From contig JAHFWL010000234.1 of the NCBI GenBank assembly GCA_021292165.1, forward strand, positions 183,490 through 247,489: a DNA stretch of 64,000 nt, written 5' to 3'. Positions 63,640 through 64,000 of the stretch are shown piece by piece. Each line of letters begins with the position of its first letter. Position 1 is the first letter of the stretch. The position numbers and the translations under genes were made by a program. The stretch is from Shinisaurus crocodilurus (taxonomy: Eukaryota > Chordata > Lepidosauria > Squamata > Shinisauridae). Below the pieces are notes generated by a model that saw only the letters and a program-made list of their open reading frames with translations, made no database searches and was not told where the DNA came from.

Positions 63640-64000
63640 GGTGCATGTAGGAGGGAAGACCTGGAGGAGAGCTTCAGATATATGACTTCACTACATGGAC
63701 ATATTGCTATGGGGAGTAAGGCTTTAAAGGAAGCATCAGCACTTTGAATTGTGTTTAGAATGGACTGAAGCCAGTAAAGTTATTCCAGTACTGGGGAATA
63801 GATTTTCCACTGACCATTCCCAGTGAATAGCCCAGCGCTCTATGTATATTAAGGGTTTGAAACATCCTTGAAGGCAGTCCCATGTACAATGCAATACATT
63901 AGTCATCCTAGATTTTGCCTCCCATCATTCTATCTTCCCCTTTGTCCTGTCAGTCAGATATTGACCTGTGCTGTCTGAGCAACATTGAACCTTCTGGGAT
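63640..64000 (-). mobile_element. L2-clade LINE fragment, continues past the window
   Basis: On the plus strand GTAAGGCTTTAAAGGAAGC, GCACTTTGAATTGTGTTTAG, CAGTCCCATGTACAATGC and CATTAGTCATCCTAG correspond in order to the inverse of L2 C-terminal coding DNA (KALxxLGP ... YCNALYMGLP). It may run past the window edge. Confidence 0.6.

Overview
The window looks like vertebrate, most likely squamate reptile (lizard), non-coding DNA. The reasons are the mix of L2-clade and CR1 LINEs with 3' ends of the kind seen in squamates, a SINE with a tRNA-Ala(TGC)-like head, MIR/CORE-like SINEs, very many hAT-type palindromic elements, and long di-, tri- and tetranucleotide microsatellites. I find no convincing host protein-coding gene and no functional RNA gene in 64 kb. 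The long open frames belong to a LINE, cross microsatellites, or lie in GC-rich palindromic elements. The species cannot be fixed from the sequence alone.

Layout. 1-14 kb: L2 and CR1 fragments, a 933-bp hAT (1535-2467), a 5S-like fragment (8200-8290) and a decayed non-LTR retrotransposon of another lineage with a C-terminal zinc finger (12305-13760, minus). 14-19 kb: a GC-rich hAT with an exact 8-bp target duplication (14802-15429), an unexplained GC-rich stretch with a consensus splice donor (16640-17340), a Tigger-like MITE, a CR1 3' end and SINEs. 19-27 kb: a three-layer nest (SINE, hAT MITE, near-complete L2 of 3.37 kb) and a second, damaged L2 carrying two GC-rich palindromic insertions. 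27-47 kb: mostly unassigned sequence with scattered MITEs, a second hAT copy in opposite orientation to the first (35053-35977), a 5S-rRNA-derived SINE (36898-37072) and a 135-bp hAT palindrome (39494-39628). 47.5-49.7 kb: a nest of six elements (SINE, two hAT MITEs, L2, a GACTCG-rich hAT and a solo LTR). 50-56 kb: a second full 5S SINE, a repeat with a GCTTCGCTCG signature, and a CR1 broken by a GC-rich palindrome and a second solo LTR. 56-64 kb: SINEs, L2 fragments, and an inverted duplication with ~580-bp arms (59457-60038 and 61159-61738) whose inner edge cuts a Tigger-like MITE.

The parts relate as mobile elements and their dependants. The 5S-derived SINEs end in the CR1 tail, which suggests CR1 enzymes mobilise them. 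The short palindromes behave as non-autonomous hATs, and their target duplications mostly have TA in the middle. Several MITEs share internal palindromes although their ends differ, and those cores resemble vertebrate promoter motifs (ZNF143/THAP11-like, ETS-CRE-like). Insertion order can be read at several loci from exact target duplications.
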